Positions 26,967 through 36,093 of a stretch of 64,000 bases of DNA are shown piece after piece. The position numbers were made by a program, and so were the translations under genes. The stretch's first letter is position 1, and the number at the start of each line of letters is the position of its first letter. The stretch comes from Haladaptatus caseinilyticus (GTDB lineage: Archaea > Halobacteriota > Halobacteria > Halobacteriales > Haladaptataceae). The DNA lies in contig NZ_CP111037.1 in NCBI RefSeq assembly GCF_026248685.1, forward strand, positions 310,001-374,000, read 5' to 3'. The notes beneath the pieces are model-generated. The model was not told the DNA's origin. It saw only the letters and a program-made list of their open reading frames with translations, and searched no databases.

Positions 26967-27443
26967 ATGAACGATACTCCCCGTGAGCGCCTCCACCAAA
27001 ACGCGACGGAAATCACGTCGATGCTGGTCACTGGTTTCTGGCTCGTCGCCCTCCTCACCGGACAGAGTTGGTGGCTCGCGGCCCTCCTCTTCGGTTACGT
27101 CGTCGTCATCCCGGTCGTCGCCATGCTGTTCGACCAGGAGGACGAGGTCGATAACTGGTGGAACGACATGTGGAGCGATTCGTCAGGGACGCCCGACTGG
27201 TGGAACGGGTTCGGCGGCCTCGGAGAGGCGAAGTCGGACAGAAAGAAATCAGCCGAGCACTCCGAACCGACCGTATCGAGCAAGGACGCCCTCGAAACCC
27301 TGCGAAACCGGTACGCCAACGGCGAACTCACTGACGAGCAGTTCGAGCGAAAGCTGGAACGCCTCATCGAAACCGAGACGATGGAGGATGTAGAAGACCG
27401 GTTTCGTGCGGACAAAGGCGGACGGGTTCGGGAACGAGCGTAG
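26967..27443 (+). CDS. SHOCT-domain membrane protein
   Basis: 158 residues from ATG 26967. Two adjoining hydrophobic segments (about 18-33 and 36-52) are followed by a Trp-rich acidic linker and a C-terminal SHOCT motif (ALETLRNRYANGELTDEQFERKLERLI). SHOCT segments are short oligomerisation-like modules that occur at protein ends; no enzymatic role is known. It converges on the MutS-like gene. Confidence 0.85.
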   Translation: MNDTPRERLHQNATEITSMLVTGFWLVALLTGQSWWLAALLFGYVVVIPVVAMLFDQEDEVDNWWNDMWSDSSGTPDWWNGFGGLGEAKSDRKKSAEHSEPTVSSKDALETLRNRYANGELTDEQFERKLERLIETETMEDVEDRFRADKGGRVRERA

Positions 27444-27467
27444 CCGGGAACAGTCGAAAAATCGGGG

Positions 27468-29195
27468 TTATTCCCCTTCAGCCCACGAACTGAGCGTCTG
27501 CTGAACCGCCGCCTCGCCGACCGCTCGACCAAGAATATCGTATCCGGCGCGTTCGGCGCGGTCGTTCGCGGAGGCGATGAGACGCGAAACGATGAACTCC
27601 GGCGTCGATTTGCCGACCGTGTCGAATCTCGGCTGGTAGTCCACGAGCAGTTCGAGGTCGTCGTTCAGTCCTTCCGCGAAGATGCCGTCCTTCCGCGCTT
27701 GGTCAGGAAGCGGGTTCAAATCCTCCGCGAGGTGCGTGACGAACACGCCGAGCGCCCCACGATCTACCGTCAGGCCGACCAGTCCGTGGAGGAGGTTGGC
27801 CGCGCTTCCGGGTTCCGTAATCGCCTCGAACTCGTCTACGAGCATGAGCGTCCGCCCGTCGTTCGTCAGCGGCGGCACGATGTTCCGGAGCGTGGATTCC
27901 AGCACCCCGGCGTTGAAACTAGCGTGTCGGCGGTGGAAGACGATGGTATCCGAAACGGATAGCTGTGCTCGGTCCGCTGGAACCGGGAGTCCCATCTGCG
28001 CCAGCAGGGCAACCTGACACAACGTTTCGAGCAGGGTGGTTTTCCCCCCGCTGTTCGCCCCGGTCAAGACGGTCACTCGGTCGCCTCTCGGCGGTCCGGC
28101 GACACCATGTTCACCGATACCGTAGGTGATCGGCTGGACGTCACCGCTACCGGTAGCGAGAAAGAGGTTTCGGGCGTCTTCGACCGCGAATCCCTCGTCC
28201 ACGAACTCGGGGCGGGAGAGGGAAAACTCGTCGGCGAATCGGGCCAACGAGAGCGAAACCGCGAGGTCGTTGACTGCGGACACGGCGGCGTCGATAGCAT
28301 CGCGAGTATCCTCGATTCGAGTTTCGAGTTCCTCGGCGACCGTCGATTCTCGCTCCTCGACCGATTCGCGCTGTTCGGCGACGAGTTCGCGGAGCGACCC
28401 ACCAACGAAATCCGTGGCGTCGGTGGCATCTCCGACGGTGGCGCTTCGGATTCGCTGTGGTTCGATGTCGGTCTCGCTGGCGACGTGTTCAACGTAGCTC
28501 TCCCGGAACTCATCCGGGTTTCGGAGGTCGTCGGATTGGACCGCTTCGAGTACATCCAGCGCGCCGCTTTCCATTCGTTCGACTGCGGCCAGTTCCGTTC
28601 GAAGGCGGTCTAGCGTGTCGTCCGCCCCCTCGGCGACTCGGTTATCATCAAGTTTGCCAAGCGCACCGGTCGCGGCGTTCAGCGCGTCCGAATCGATATC
28701 CGCCACGGGAGCGAATGCGCCCTCCGTCGTACCGATTGATTGTAGTGCGAGCGCGGTTTCGACCGCGGTGCGCTCGCTTCCGTCGTATTCCTCGAACGCG
28801 GTAACAACCGACTCGCGTTCGGAGTCGGTCAGTTCATCCCACGACGTGACGGCGGCCATGACCGAATCGAGCCGTTCGTTCGCTTCCGTCGGGGAGCGAA
28901 CCGGCGTCATAACCCGAATACGGTCGGCAGCGTCAGGCGTTACTGCGTAGTTGCTAGCGATATCGAGAAGCGATTTGTAGACGGAACGGCTGTCCCGCGT
29001 CGCTAGAACTGCCATTCCCTCGCCGCCATTCGCCTGTCGAAGAATACGAGTTGCTCGTCCTCTCGATAAACCCGCATTCGAGAGCACACGAACGTTACTC
29101 GCTTCGATCGCCTGGATCGCTCGTTCGGCCCCCAGTTCAGCTTCGAGAAGGTCGCTCGTCTTTGGCCCAACGCCCCAGTAGTCCTCCAACCTCAT
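27468..29195 (-). CDS. HhH-MutS-like ATPase (MutS2/MutS5 type)
   Basis: 575 residues from ATG 29195; longer open extensions to 29564 are not like the family. The N-terminus carries two helix-hairpin-helix stretches (YWGVGPKTSDLLEAELG and SNAGLSRGRATRILRQ). The middle is acidic and helical, with a coiled coil near 300-370. The C-terminal MutS ATPase domain has Walker A GANSGGKTTLLE, a Walker B-like LMLVDEFEAITEPG and the HLAEDL switch. The mismatch-recognition and connector domains of MutS1 are absent, so it is unlikely to be a mismatch detector; MutS2-type members act on recombination intermediates or stalled ribosomes. Confidence 0.85.
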   Translation of the reverse strand: MRLEDYWGVGPKTSDLLEAELGAERAIQAIEASNVRVLSNAGLSRGRATRILRQANGGEGMAVLATRDSRSVYKSLLDIASNYAVTPDAADRIRVMTPVRSPTEANERLDSVMAAVTSWDELTDSERESVVTAFEEYDGSERTAVETALALQSIGTTEGAFAPVADIDSDALNAATGALGKLDDNRVAEGADDTLDRLRTELAAVERMESGALDVLEAVQSDDLRNPDEFRESYVEHVASETDIEPQRIRSATVGDATDATDFVGGSLRELVAEQRESVEERESTVAEELETRIEDTRDAIDAAVSAVNDLAVSLSLARFADEFSLSRPEFVDEGFAVEDARNLFLATGSGDVQPITYGIGEHGVAGPPRGDRVTVLTGANSGGKTTLLETLCQVALLAQMGLPVPADRAQLSVSDTIVFHRRHASFNAGVLESTLRNIVPPLTNDGRTLMLVDEFEAITEPGSAANLLHGLVGLTVDRGALGVFVTHLAEDLNPLPDQARKDGIFAEGLNDDLELLVDYQPRFDTVGKSTPEFIVSRLIASANDRAERAGYDILGRAVGEAAVQQTLSSWAEGE

Positions 29196-29255
29196 ACCTG
29201 TCGGCTGACACTGGGCGGTATTAACGGTTCCCGTTGGACCGAAACATAAAGATGG

Positions 29256-29265
29256 TATAAAATAT
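29256..29265. promoter_or_regulatory. TATA box between the MutS-like and PAS genes
   Basis: TATAAAATAT lies 62 bases from the reverse ATG and only 12 bases before the forward ATG at 29277. The spacing suits the reverse gene with a leader of about 40 bases; for the forward gene the predicted start of RNA would fall inside the annotated frame. Confidence 0.5.
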
Positions 29266-29276
29266 TTAATATTAGT

Positions 29277-32060
29277 ATGATCCTTGATGAAGAATGTAGG
29301 AATGAGCCACGAATCCTCTACATTGGTGCCGGGAAAATAGGTATTGAGACGGACATCGAGCGAGCGATGAATGCGAACGAAATCCCCGACGATCTCGAAA
29401 CGATCGATTGCGTCGTCTGCGAGCATTCCCCCCCTCGATACGACGCACTTTCCCTCCTCGATGCGGTTCGTGCCGACGACTCGTCGCTTCCAGTTCTCGT
29501 TCTCACCACCGACGAGAGGGTAATACGCGATGCAATCGAAGCCGGTGCGACCGATTGCGCTCATCCGGACTGTCCGGAGCTACTGACATATCGAATCGAC
29601 GCCCTCGTCGATCGACGCCAGAACCGGCACGAGTCGTTACAAACCGAAACACCACCCGGTGAACCGTCGGACGCAATTATCGAGATAAGCACGAATGGAA
29701 TCATCGAGCACGCAAGCGATGGAGTCGAACGGATCTTCGGATACGACCCGGATACCCTCCGCGGACGTTCGCTTGCGGAGTTGATACCCGCACGATCGCA
29801 ATCGGGACCCAGCGACTCCTTCATACAGTCCATCGAAACTGATGGGAAGCAGGTCGATTTGGACCGCGTCGAAACGTTTGCTCGGCATCGAGCTGGTCAT
29901 GAGATGCCCGTCGAGATATCATCCCGGAGTAAATCCCGAAGAGATGGATGTAATAGTACCATCATCATCCGAGATATCTCGAAGCGGAAAGCGATGAAAT
30001 CGAAACTCGAAGCCTCACGTGAACGATACCGGAAACTGATCGAAACGACCCCGGAAGCGATACTCGTCGCCGACGCGGAGACGGGATCTATAATCGACGC
30101 GAACCCGGCGGCAGAATCCCTTCTCGACCGCCCAAAGGACGAAATTTGCGGGATGCATCAAACCGAAATACACCCCGTCGAACGTCGCGCGTACTATCGA
30201 GACATGTTCGAACAGCATGCGAAGCACGGTGGTATTACGAAGAACGCAACCGGCCTCGAAATAGCCAGACCCGACGGTTCGGAGATACCGGTCGAAGTCA
30301 GTTCGAACGTTACAAAGATCGACGGACGGCGGATCATTCACGCGACGTTCAAGGACGTTTCTGATCGAACCGAACGCGAACAAACTTTGGATACGCTTCG
30401 GTCAGCGACGCGTGACTTGATGGCGGCGGAGACGAAGGCTGAAATCTGTGAAATCGCGGTCGCTGCGGCGGACGAAACACTCGGATTTCCGCTCACCGCA
30501 GTCTATCTCAGCGATGAAAAAACACGTACGCTTCGTCCCGTCGCAACGACCGAGAGTACCAGCGAGATACTGGATAGAATGCCTACGTTCGAGGCGGAAA
30601 GCTCGTTGACGTGGTCCGTGTTCGAATCGGGGGAGTTCGCCGTCTTCGAAGGCGTCAACAACGAACTGGGAGCGTGCGATTCGGAGACGACGATCGAGAA
30701 GGAACTCGTCTTCCCGCTCGACGACCACGGTGTATTCCTCCTCGGGTCACAGCGTGCGGCGGAACTCGACGAGTTCGTCCTCGATTTCGCCGAAATTCTG
30801 GCAGCCAATGTACAATCAGCACTCGATCGTGCGGAACGCGAAGAGGCGCTTTCGACGCACAGGAAGGAGTTAGAGGAACTCAATCGCATCAATGCAGTCA
30901 TCCGTGACGTCGATCGAACGCTGGTTCAGGCCACGACACGTGAGGAAATCGAACGGGCAGTTTGCAATCGGTTGGCGACGGTCGAACCGTACGAGTTCAC
31001 GTGGGTCGGCGAGTACGATGCCAGCGCAGAAGCCGTCAGTTTAGTGGCACACGCCGACAAAGGGATCGACAACGCGTATTTCGAACCGGAAACCGAACCG
31101 AGCGAACCGGTTCAGGAACCCGCGATGAAGGCGTTAGAAACTCACGATGTCGTACTGGCCGAGAACGTCACAGCTAGTGCATCGTTCGACCCGTGGCGGG
31201 ACGAAGCGACTGATAGGGAGTTGCGGTCGCTCGCCGCGATCCCTATTCGGTACGACGAAACGTGTTACGGCGTCCTCGTCATCCACGCGAATAGAACCGA
31301 AGCATTCGATGACCGGGAGCGGGCGGTGCTTGCCGAACTCGGCGAAACCGTTGGCCTCGCCCTTGCAGGAGTCGAAAGCAGGAATGCGCTCGTCTCCGAT
31401 AGCGTGGTCGAAGTCGAAATCGAATCGAGGGACTCGGACGACTTCTTCGTCCAAGTCCCGAAGGAGGTCGACTGTGAATTTATCCTGCACGGGATCACGG
31501 TTTCGACGGACGGGTCGCCCTTGGCGTTCGTGACCGCGACGGATGTCTCCGCCGAGACCGTCCTCGAACAGGCAAACAGATTCGATGCGATACTCGATGC
31601 GCAACTCATTCACGAGGGAGACGACGGATGCCTGTTCCGATTCACCCACGTCGGACTAACGACACTCATCACAACGCTCGCCGACCGAGGGGCAACAATC
31701 GACCGCGCGGAAGCCGACGAGGAGGGAGCAAACGCAACCGTCGAACTACCGACAGGAACGCGCATCCGGCAGGTCATCGAGGAATTTCGGAAGGCGTTGC
31801 CGGATGCGCGTCTGGTCGCGCAGCGTGAACAGGACAGAGTGGAACCGACTCCCACGGAGTTCCGACCGACGCTCGACGAGTCACTAACCGACCGTCAGTG
31901 GTCGGCGCTAGAGACGGCCTATCTCGCGGGATATTTCGAATGGCCTCGAATCAGCACGGGCGAGGAAGTAGCATCGTCGCTCGACGTAACTCCGCCGACG
32001 TTTCACCAACATCTCCGACGAGCACAGGCGAAAATGGTCGAAACGTTCTTCGATCGGTGA
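29277..32060 (+). CDS. PAS/GAF sensor-regulator with Bat and HTH-10 output
   Basis: 927 residues. A receiver-like fold (residues about 10-115) has Glu where the phosphoacceptor Asp normally sits (CVVCEHSPP, E49). Two PAS domains follow (about 130-240 and 250-365; IRDISKRKAMKSKLE and FKDVSDRTEREQTL mark their ends), then two GAF domains (about 370-520 and 530-700), a Bat domain, and a C-terminal HTH-10 (LTDRQWSALETAYLAGYFEWPR ... DVTPPTFHQHLRRAQAKM). It resembles the bacterio-opsin activator family of one-component regulators that sense light, redox or ligands. The target is unknown; the DUF389 gene follows at 31 bases. Confidence 0.9.
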   Translation: MILDEECRNEPRILYIGAGKIGIETDIERAMNANEIPDDLETIDCVVCEHSPPRYDALSLLDAVRADDSSLPVLVLTTDERVIRDAIEAGATDCAHPDCPELLTYRIDALVDRRQNRHESLQTETPPGEPSDAIIEISTNGIIEHASDGVERIFGYDPDTLRGRSLAELIPARSQSGPSDSFIQSIETDGKQVDLDRVETFARHRAGHEMPVEISSRSKSRRDGCNSTIIIRDISKRKAMKSKLEASRERYRKLIETTPEAILVADAETGSIIDANPAAESLLDRPKDEICGMHQTEIHPVERRAYYRDMFEQHAKHGGITKNATGLEIARPDGSEIPVEVSSNVTKIDGRRIIHATFKDVSDRTEREQTLDTLRSATRDLMAAETKAEICEIAVAAADETLGFPLTAVYLSDEKTRTLRPVATTESTSEILDRMPTFEAESSLTWSVFESGEFAVFEGVNNELGACDSETTIEKELVFPLDDHGVFLLGSQRAAELDEFVLDFAEILAANVQSALDRAEREEALSTHRKELEELNRINAVIRDVDRTLVQATTREEIERAVCNRLATVEPYEFTWVGEYDASAEAVSLVAHADKGIDNAYFEPETEPSEPVQEPAMKALETHDVVLAENVTASASFDPWRDEATDRELRSLAAIPIRYDETCYGVLVIHANRTEAFDDRERAVLAELGETVGLALAGVESRNALVSDSVVEVEIESRDSDDFFVQVPKEVDCEFILHGITVSTDGSPLAFVTATDVSAETVLEQANRFDAILDAQLIHEGDDGCLFRFTHVGLTTLITTLADRGATIDRAEADEEGANATVELPTGTRIRQVIEEFRKALPDARLVAQREQDRVEPTPTEFRPTLDESLTDRQWSALETAYLAGYFEWPRISTGEEVASSLDVTPPTFHQHLRRAQAKMVETFFDR

Positions 32061-32091
32061 GGCTTTTACCACCCAGTCGGTTGCTTCTGCC

Positions 32092-33369
32092 ATGCGTCTC
32101 ATCCAGGCCCTCGTTCCTGACGGTTGTCGAGACGCTGTTCTCTCCGTCTTGGACGACGAACACATCGATTACGTACTGACACGGGAGGAGAGCAACGGCG
32201 ATGAATCGGCAATCGTCCAGTTTCCGCTGCCGACGCAAGCGGTAGATAGGGTTCTTTCGGACCTTCGGGAGGCCGGATTGACTGACGAGTACACCGTCGT
32301 TGGTAGTTTGGAGACGGCACAGACGCCGCACATCGAGGAACTGGAGAACAAGTTCGTCAAAGGGGGCGGCGAGAACGACAGCATCGCAACCGACGAAATC
32401 CGTACGAAGGCACTCGGCATGAACCCGAGTCCGACGACCTACTACGCGATGACCGTCCTTTCGGCGATCGTCGCAACTGCCGGGCTTCTCCTCGACTCGC
32501 CCGCCCTCGTCGTCGGGTCGATGGTCATTGCACCGCAAGTCGGATCGGCGATGACGACCAGTGTCGGCCTCGTCTTGAACGACCGGGATATGATACTAGA
32601 CGGCCTGCGTTCACAGATACTCGGCCTCAGTGTCGCCATCGTCAGTGCGACGGTTTTCGGGTGGGCGCTCAAATCCGTCCAGTTCATTCCACCGGCACTG
32701 GACGTGGTGACGGTGAGCCAGATAAGTCAACGCGTTTCCCCCGGGTTTCTGTCGCTCGCGGTCGGCATCTGTGCAGGTGCGGCCGGGGCGCTCGGACTTG
32801 CAACCGCGCTTCCGGTCTCGCTCGTCGGCGTCATGATCGCGGCGGCGCTCATTCCCGCCGCCGCAGCCGTCGGCGTCGGAGTTGCGTGGGGACCGCCAGT
32901 CATCGCACTGGGTGCATTCGTCCTGTTGGTCGTAAACGCGGTCTCGATCAACGCTGCAGGCGGTGGCGTACTCTGGTTGCTCGGCTATCGACCACTCGAT
33001 GGGGATTCACTCCGGAAAGCGGCACCGACGCTCGCAGCAATCGTGGTTCTGCTCGTTTCGTTCGCAGGAGCGGGCATCATCATGAGCAAACAGATGCAGA
33101 CGGAAAACGTCGTGAACGAGGAAGTACAAAAAGTGCTTCAGCAGGACCAGTATACGGAACTCGAACTCATCAAGGTAGAAGTCGAGTTCGACGACATGGG
33201 CATCATCGACCAGAGCCAGCACGTCACGGTGGTCATCAGTCGTCCGACGAACGAACCGTATCCGGAGCTGTCGAAGAATCTCGCCGGTAACATCTCGAAC
33301 CGATTCGATGGACGAGTGGTGGTCGAACTGGAGTTCACCGAGCGTCAGCGGTCGGTGGCGAGAACGTGA
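32092..33369 (+). CDS. DUF389 (TIGR00341) membrane protein
   Basis: 425 residues. A soluble N-terminal domain (1-110, MRLIQALVPDGCRDAVLSVL) precedes about eight transmembrane segments. The conserved core is SPALVVGSMVIAPQVGSAM near residue 140, followed by GLATALPVSLVGVMIAAALIPAAAAVGVG. A C-terminal beta-alpha domain closes the protein. The family is widespread, uncharacterised, and thought to be a transporter or sensor. The gene may share a transcript with the PAS regulator. It overlaps the convergent trypsin-fold gene by 35 bases. Confidence 0.9.
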   Translation: MRLIQALVPDGCRDAVLSVLDDEHIDYVLTREESNGDESAIVQFPLPTQAVDRVLSDLREAGLTDEYTVVGSLETAQTPHIEELENKFVKGGGENDSIATDEIRTKALGMNPSPTTYYAMTVLSAIVATAGLLLDSPALVVGSMVIAPQVGSAMTTSVGLVLNDRDMILDGLRSQILGLSVAIVSATVFGWALKSVQFIPPALDVVTVSQISQRVSPGFLSLAVGICAGAAGALGLATALPVSLVGVMIAAALIPAAAAVGVGVAWGPPVIALGAFVLLVVNAVSINAAGGGVLWLLGYRPLDGDSLRKAAPTLAAIVVLLVSFAGAGIIMSKQMQTENVVNEEVQKVLQQDQYTELELIKVEVEFDDMGIIDQSQHVTVVISRPTNEPYPELSKNLAGNISNRFDGRVVVELEFTERQRSVART

Positions 33370-34480
33370 ACCCGTATTCGTTCGTGATACGATAGGCCGC
33401 AGTACCCCAGATGTAATCCTCACCCGGCCACCACGTCCGGGCGTTGTTGAATCCCCCGACGAGTAGCCCCGAGTCCGGGTTTTCGAGGTCGGGGTGATAG
33501 CTGACGCTCCCACTGTCGCCGTCGGTAAAATCCGACTGAGATCCCCATTTCAGCTGTCCTCGCTTGCAGACTTTTCCGTACGCGCAGGTCATACCGTCGA
33601 TGGCTTGAATGGATCCGAACGTGTGACCCGAATTGGGTGCGAACTTCTCCAGTTTCGCACCACGTGCTTTGAGTTCAGCGAGTCCCTCGCGCGTTAACTG
33701 GCCCACGACGGGAAGTTGTGAGGTACCCAGTATCTCGCTCACCGGACGAAACCCGTCCACCGGGTCGATTCGGACGAAATCGTCGAGTTGATAGCCTCGA
33801 CGAACCTCGCCGATCTTCCGCGGTCCGTCCGCCCCGACGGCGAAAAACGGTTCGCCGGTGAACCGTCCCTCGTCGCCGCCGTACACATGGTTCGATGTGA
33901 CGAAGAACGGTGTATCTCCGGCGTACATCGCAGGGGCAAGCGTTCCGGCGGCAACTCGATTGGCGCATTTGACCCCGCCCGGGATTCGTTTTCCCTCGAA
34001 CGACGCTACCTGCTCAGTTCGTGCCATGTTCGAGGATACCGATTCGACCCGGTTCACTTCGACGGCCACGTCGCCGACGCGTTCCGGGACGACGCCACTC
34101 GCCTCACTTCCGGTTACGTCAACCGCGAGTGTGGCGTTCCGACCGCCAAACTCCCCCGGAACAACGGCGCTTCCGACCACGCCGGGAGTCGAATGCACGT
34201 CGAGTCGCCGGTGGGCGTCGATCGCGGACCGGAGATCGTCGAACCAATCCGCGGGAACCATCGTCGTGCGGGGTTCGGAATTTTTGCCCTGCGCGTACAC
34301 GAGTGGTATATCGCTTCGCCCCAACACCTCCACGTCCTCCGGGGTGAGTAGCCCGGCCATGGAACCGAAACCGGCACCGAGAAGCGTCGAAATGAAACGC
34401 CGTCGCCCCATGGTCGTGAGTCGTCTGTCGAACGTGTTGCGTGTCGCTGGTCGTTCCGTACTGTCGTCTTGTGTCCCCAT
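33335..34480 (-). CDS. secreted trypsin-fold protein with Tat-like signal
   Basis: 381 residues from ATG 34480; ATG 34411 (MGRRRFISTLLGAG) would place the twin-Arg motif at the N-terminus and is equally possible. After the RR signal and hydrophobic segment, a chymotrypsin-like fold shows His in SNHVYGG, Asp in DDFVRIDPV and Ser in FTDGDSGSV, a likely catalytic triad. Export through Tat fits the folded, salt-adapted proteins of haloarchaea. The substrate is unknown and there is no propeptide signal. Confidence 0.8.
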   Translation of the reverse strand: MGTQDDSTERPATRNTFDRRLTTMGRRRFISTLLGAGFGSMAGLLTPEDVEVLGRSDIPLVYAQGKNSEPRTTMVPADWFDDLRSAIDAHRRLDVHSTPGVVGSAVVPGEFGGRNATLAVDVTGSEASGVVPERVGDVAVEVNRVESVSSNMARTEQVASFEGKRIPGGVKCANRVAAGTLAPAMYAGDTPFFVTSNHVYGGDEGRFTGEPFFAVGADGPRKIGEVRRGYQLDDFVRIDPVDGFRPVSEILGTSQLPVVGQLTREGLAELKARGAKLEKFAPNSGHTFGSIQAIDGMTCAYGKVCKRGQLKWGSQSDFTDGDSGSVSYHPDLENPDSGLLVGGFNNARTWWPGEDYIWGTAAYRITNEYGFTFSPPTADAR

Positions 34481-34589
34481 CGTGTCGTCTCCCCACTCTC
34501 ATCACCAGGTACGACGAGGGACTACTTGAAACGATACCGTCAGGTTCGGCAGGAGAGACAAAAAATTATCGAGAGGTAGAACGCGAGGT

Positions 34590-34605
34590 TTTAGGTGTGC
34601 CGAAA
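34590..34605. promoter_or_regulatory. degenerate DtxR-type box
   Basis: TTTAGG-TGTG-CCGAAA differs by one base from the perfect palindrome 36 bases downstream. Two sites at this spacing could hold two regulator dimers on the promoter of the iron operon. Confidence 0.55.
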
Positions 34606-34625
34606 AATAGGAAGTTTTACGTATC

Positions 34626-34641
34626 TTTAGGTGAGCCTAAA
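34626..34641. promoter_or_regulatory. DtxR/SirR-type iron box
   Basis: A perfect inverted repeat TTTAGG-TGAG-CCTAAA ends two bases before ATG 34644. It matches the general form of DtxR/IdeR sites (TTAGG..CCTAA). Positioned over the RNA start region just after the AT-rich TTTTACGTA box, it would block transcription when iron-bound repressor sits there. Confidence 0.8.
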
Positions 34642-34643
34642 AC

Positions 34644-35822
34644 ATGAGTATGGTAGCAGACGAGTCGAAAACCGTCACCCGACGCCGGTTCATCGCGGGA
34701 AGCGGTGTCGCTGGCGCGGCACTGCTCGCCGGTTGTACTGGTGACAACAGCGAAGGCGCGAAGACGACGAACAACGGAAACGGTAACGAACCGAACAGCA
34801 CCGGGACGAGCGGTGACGGTACGACCCAGTCTGGCCCGTACTCGGTCTCGATGGAACCGGTCGGGACCGTCGAGTTCGACTCCGTTCCGAAAACGTGGGT
34901 CGCCAACAACGGCAGTTGGGCCGACATGGGCGTCGCCCTCGGACTCGAACCACCGAAAGCGGTCTGGCTGACGAGTCGATATCACACCCAGTACTACGAC
35001 GAGATACCGGGCGTATCAGTCGACAAAAGCGGTATGCGCGACCTATCGCAGGACGGTGTAAACAAGGAGCTGTTCTACGAACTTGACGGCGACGTTCACG
35101 TCATCGACCCGAACTTCCTGATGAACCGATTCAACGGCTGGAAACAAAGCGACATCGACGAAGTCGAGAAGAACATCGCCCCGTTCTTCGGGAACAGTAT
35201 CTTCTCGCACGGTTACGACTTCCATAAGAATTACCGCTACTACACGCTCTACGAAGCGTTCGAGAAGTTGGCGGAAGTGTTCCAACGGACCGACCGATAC
35301 GAGAAGTTCGCGTCGCTTCACGACGAGTTCCAGTCCGATGTCGAGTCGGTCGTTCCGAAGAAGAAACAGGACCGGCCGGAAGTCGCAACTATGTGGGCAT
35401 CGGGCAATCAACCGACGTCGTTCCTCCCGTACCTCATCAGCGAGGGAACGAGTTTCAAGCAGTGGCGTGATCTCAAGGTTCGTGACGCGCTCGCTAACAC
35501 GTCGGTTCGGGATTTCCACAGCAACCGCGGGAAGGTCGATTTCGAGACGCTGCTCGAAATCGATCCCGACGTGCTGTTGCTCCGCGGGCACGAACAGCAG
35601 ACCGAGAAGGAGTTCCAGAACACGGTCGTCTCGTTCATGAAGAACCACTCCGTGGGCAGCAAACTCACGGCAGTCAAAAACGAGGATGTGTACCGTGGTG
35701 GCCCGCTCTATCAGGGACCCATCACGAACCTCGTCGTCACCGAACGTGCGGCACAGCAGGTGTACGACGTTTCGAAGCAGCTGTTCGACCGGAAGAAGGT
35801 CGCCAGCATCGTTGCCGGATAG
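34644..35822 (+). CDS. iron-siderophore ABC transporter substrate-binding lipoprotein
   Basis: 392 residues. The N-terminus holds a Tat motif and lipobox together (TRRRFIAGSGVAGAALLAGC), so it is exported folded and lipid-anchored. A Ser/Asn/Gly linker leads into a periplasmic-binding-protein class III fold as in FecB/FhuD (VWLTSRYHTQYYDEIPG, VHVIDPNFL, VLLLRGHEQQ). The iron box directly before the ATG supports iron control. It is followed, after a 271-base gap with another box, by permease, FAD protein and ATPase. Confidence 0.92.
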   Translation: MSMVADESKTVTRRRFIAGSGVAGAALLAGCTGDNSEGAKTTNNGNGNEPNSTGTSGDGTTQSGPYSVSMEPVGTVEFDSVPKTWVANNGSWADMGVALGLEPPKAVWLTSRYHTQYYDEIPGVSVDKSGMRDLSQDGVNKELFYELDGDVHVIDPNFLMNRFNGWKQSDIDEVEKNIAPFFGNSIFSHGYDFHKNYRYYTLYEAFEKLAEVFQRTDRYEKFASLHDEFQSDVESVVPKKKQDRPEVATMWASGNQPTSFLPYLISEGTSFKQWRDLKVRDALANTSVRDFHSNRGKVDFETLLEIDPDVLLLRGHEQQTEKEFQNTVVSFMKNHSVGSKLTAVKNEDVYRGGPLYQGPITNLVVTERAAQQVYDVSKQLFDRKKVASIVAG

Positions 35823-35999
35823 AAAAACTGCAATTGCCGAGTCAGTGTATCGTTCCCCGAACGACGCGAGCACGGTGGGCATCGCGCTCGCGTTCTCCCA
35901 TATCACAGCGGATTTTTTGACGCACGACAGTCTGAGTCGAGACGCATGGTCATGACGGAACCGATCCGTTCGAACTGAAAACCAAAGCTCTTATCGGTG

Positions 36000-36015
36000 T
36001 TTAGGCAGACCTAAA
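36000..36015. promoter_or_regulatory. second DtxR/SirR-type iron box
   Basis: A perfect inverted repeat TTTAGG-CAGA-CCTAAA, 79 bases before the permease ATG. A second box here implies a second iron-controlled promoter for permease, FAD protein and ATPase. The surrounding 35823-36093 gap shows no gene. Confidence 0.8.
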
Positions 36016-36093
36016 AACCGAAACTGGAACTCGAAACCGAAACCGTGCGGGCAGAAGCGCTCGATTCGGCCGAAATGAACGGAAAGAAGACAT

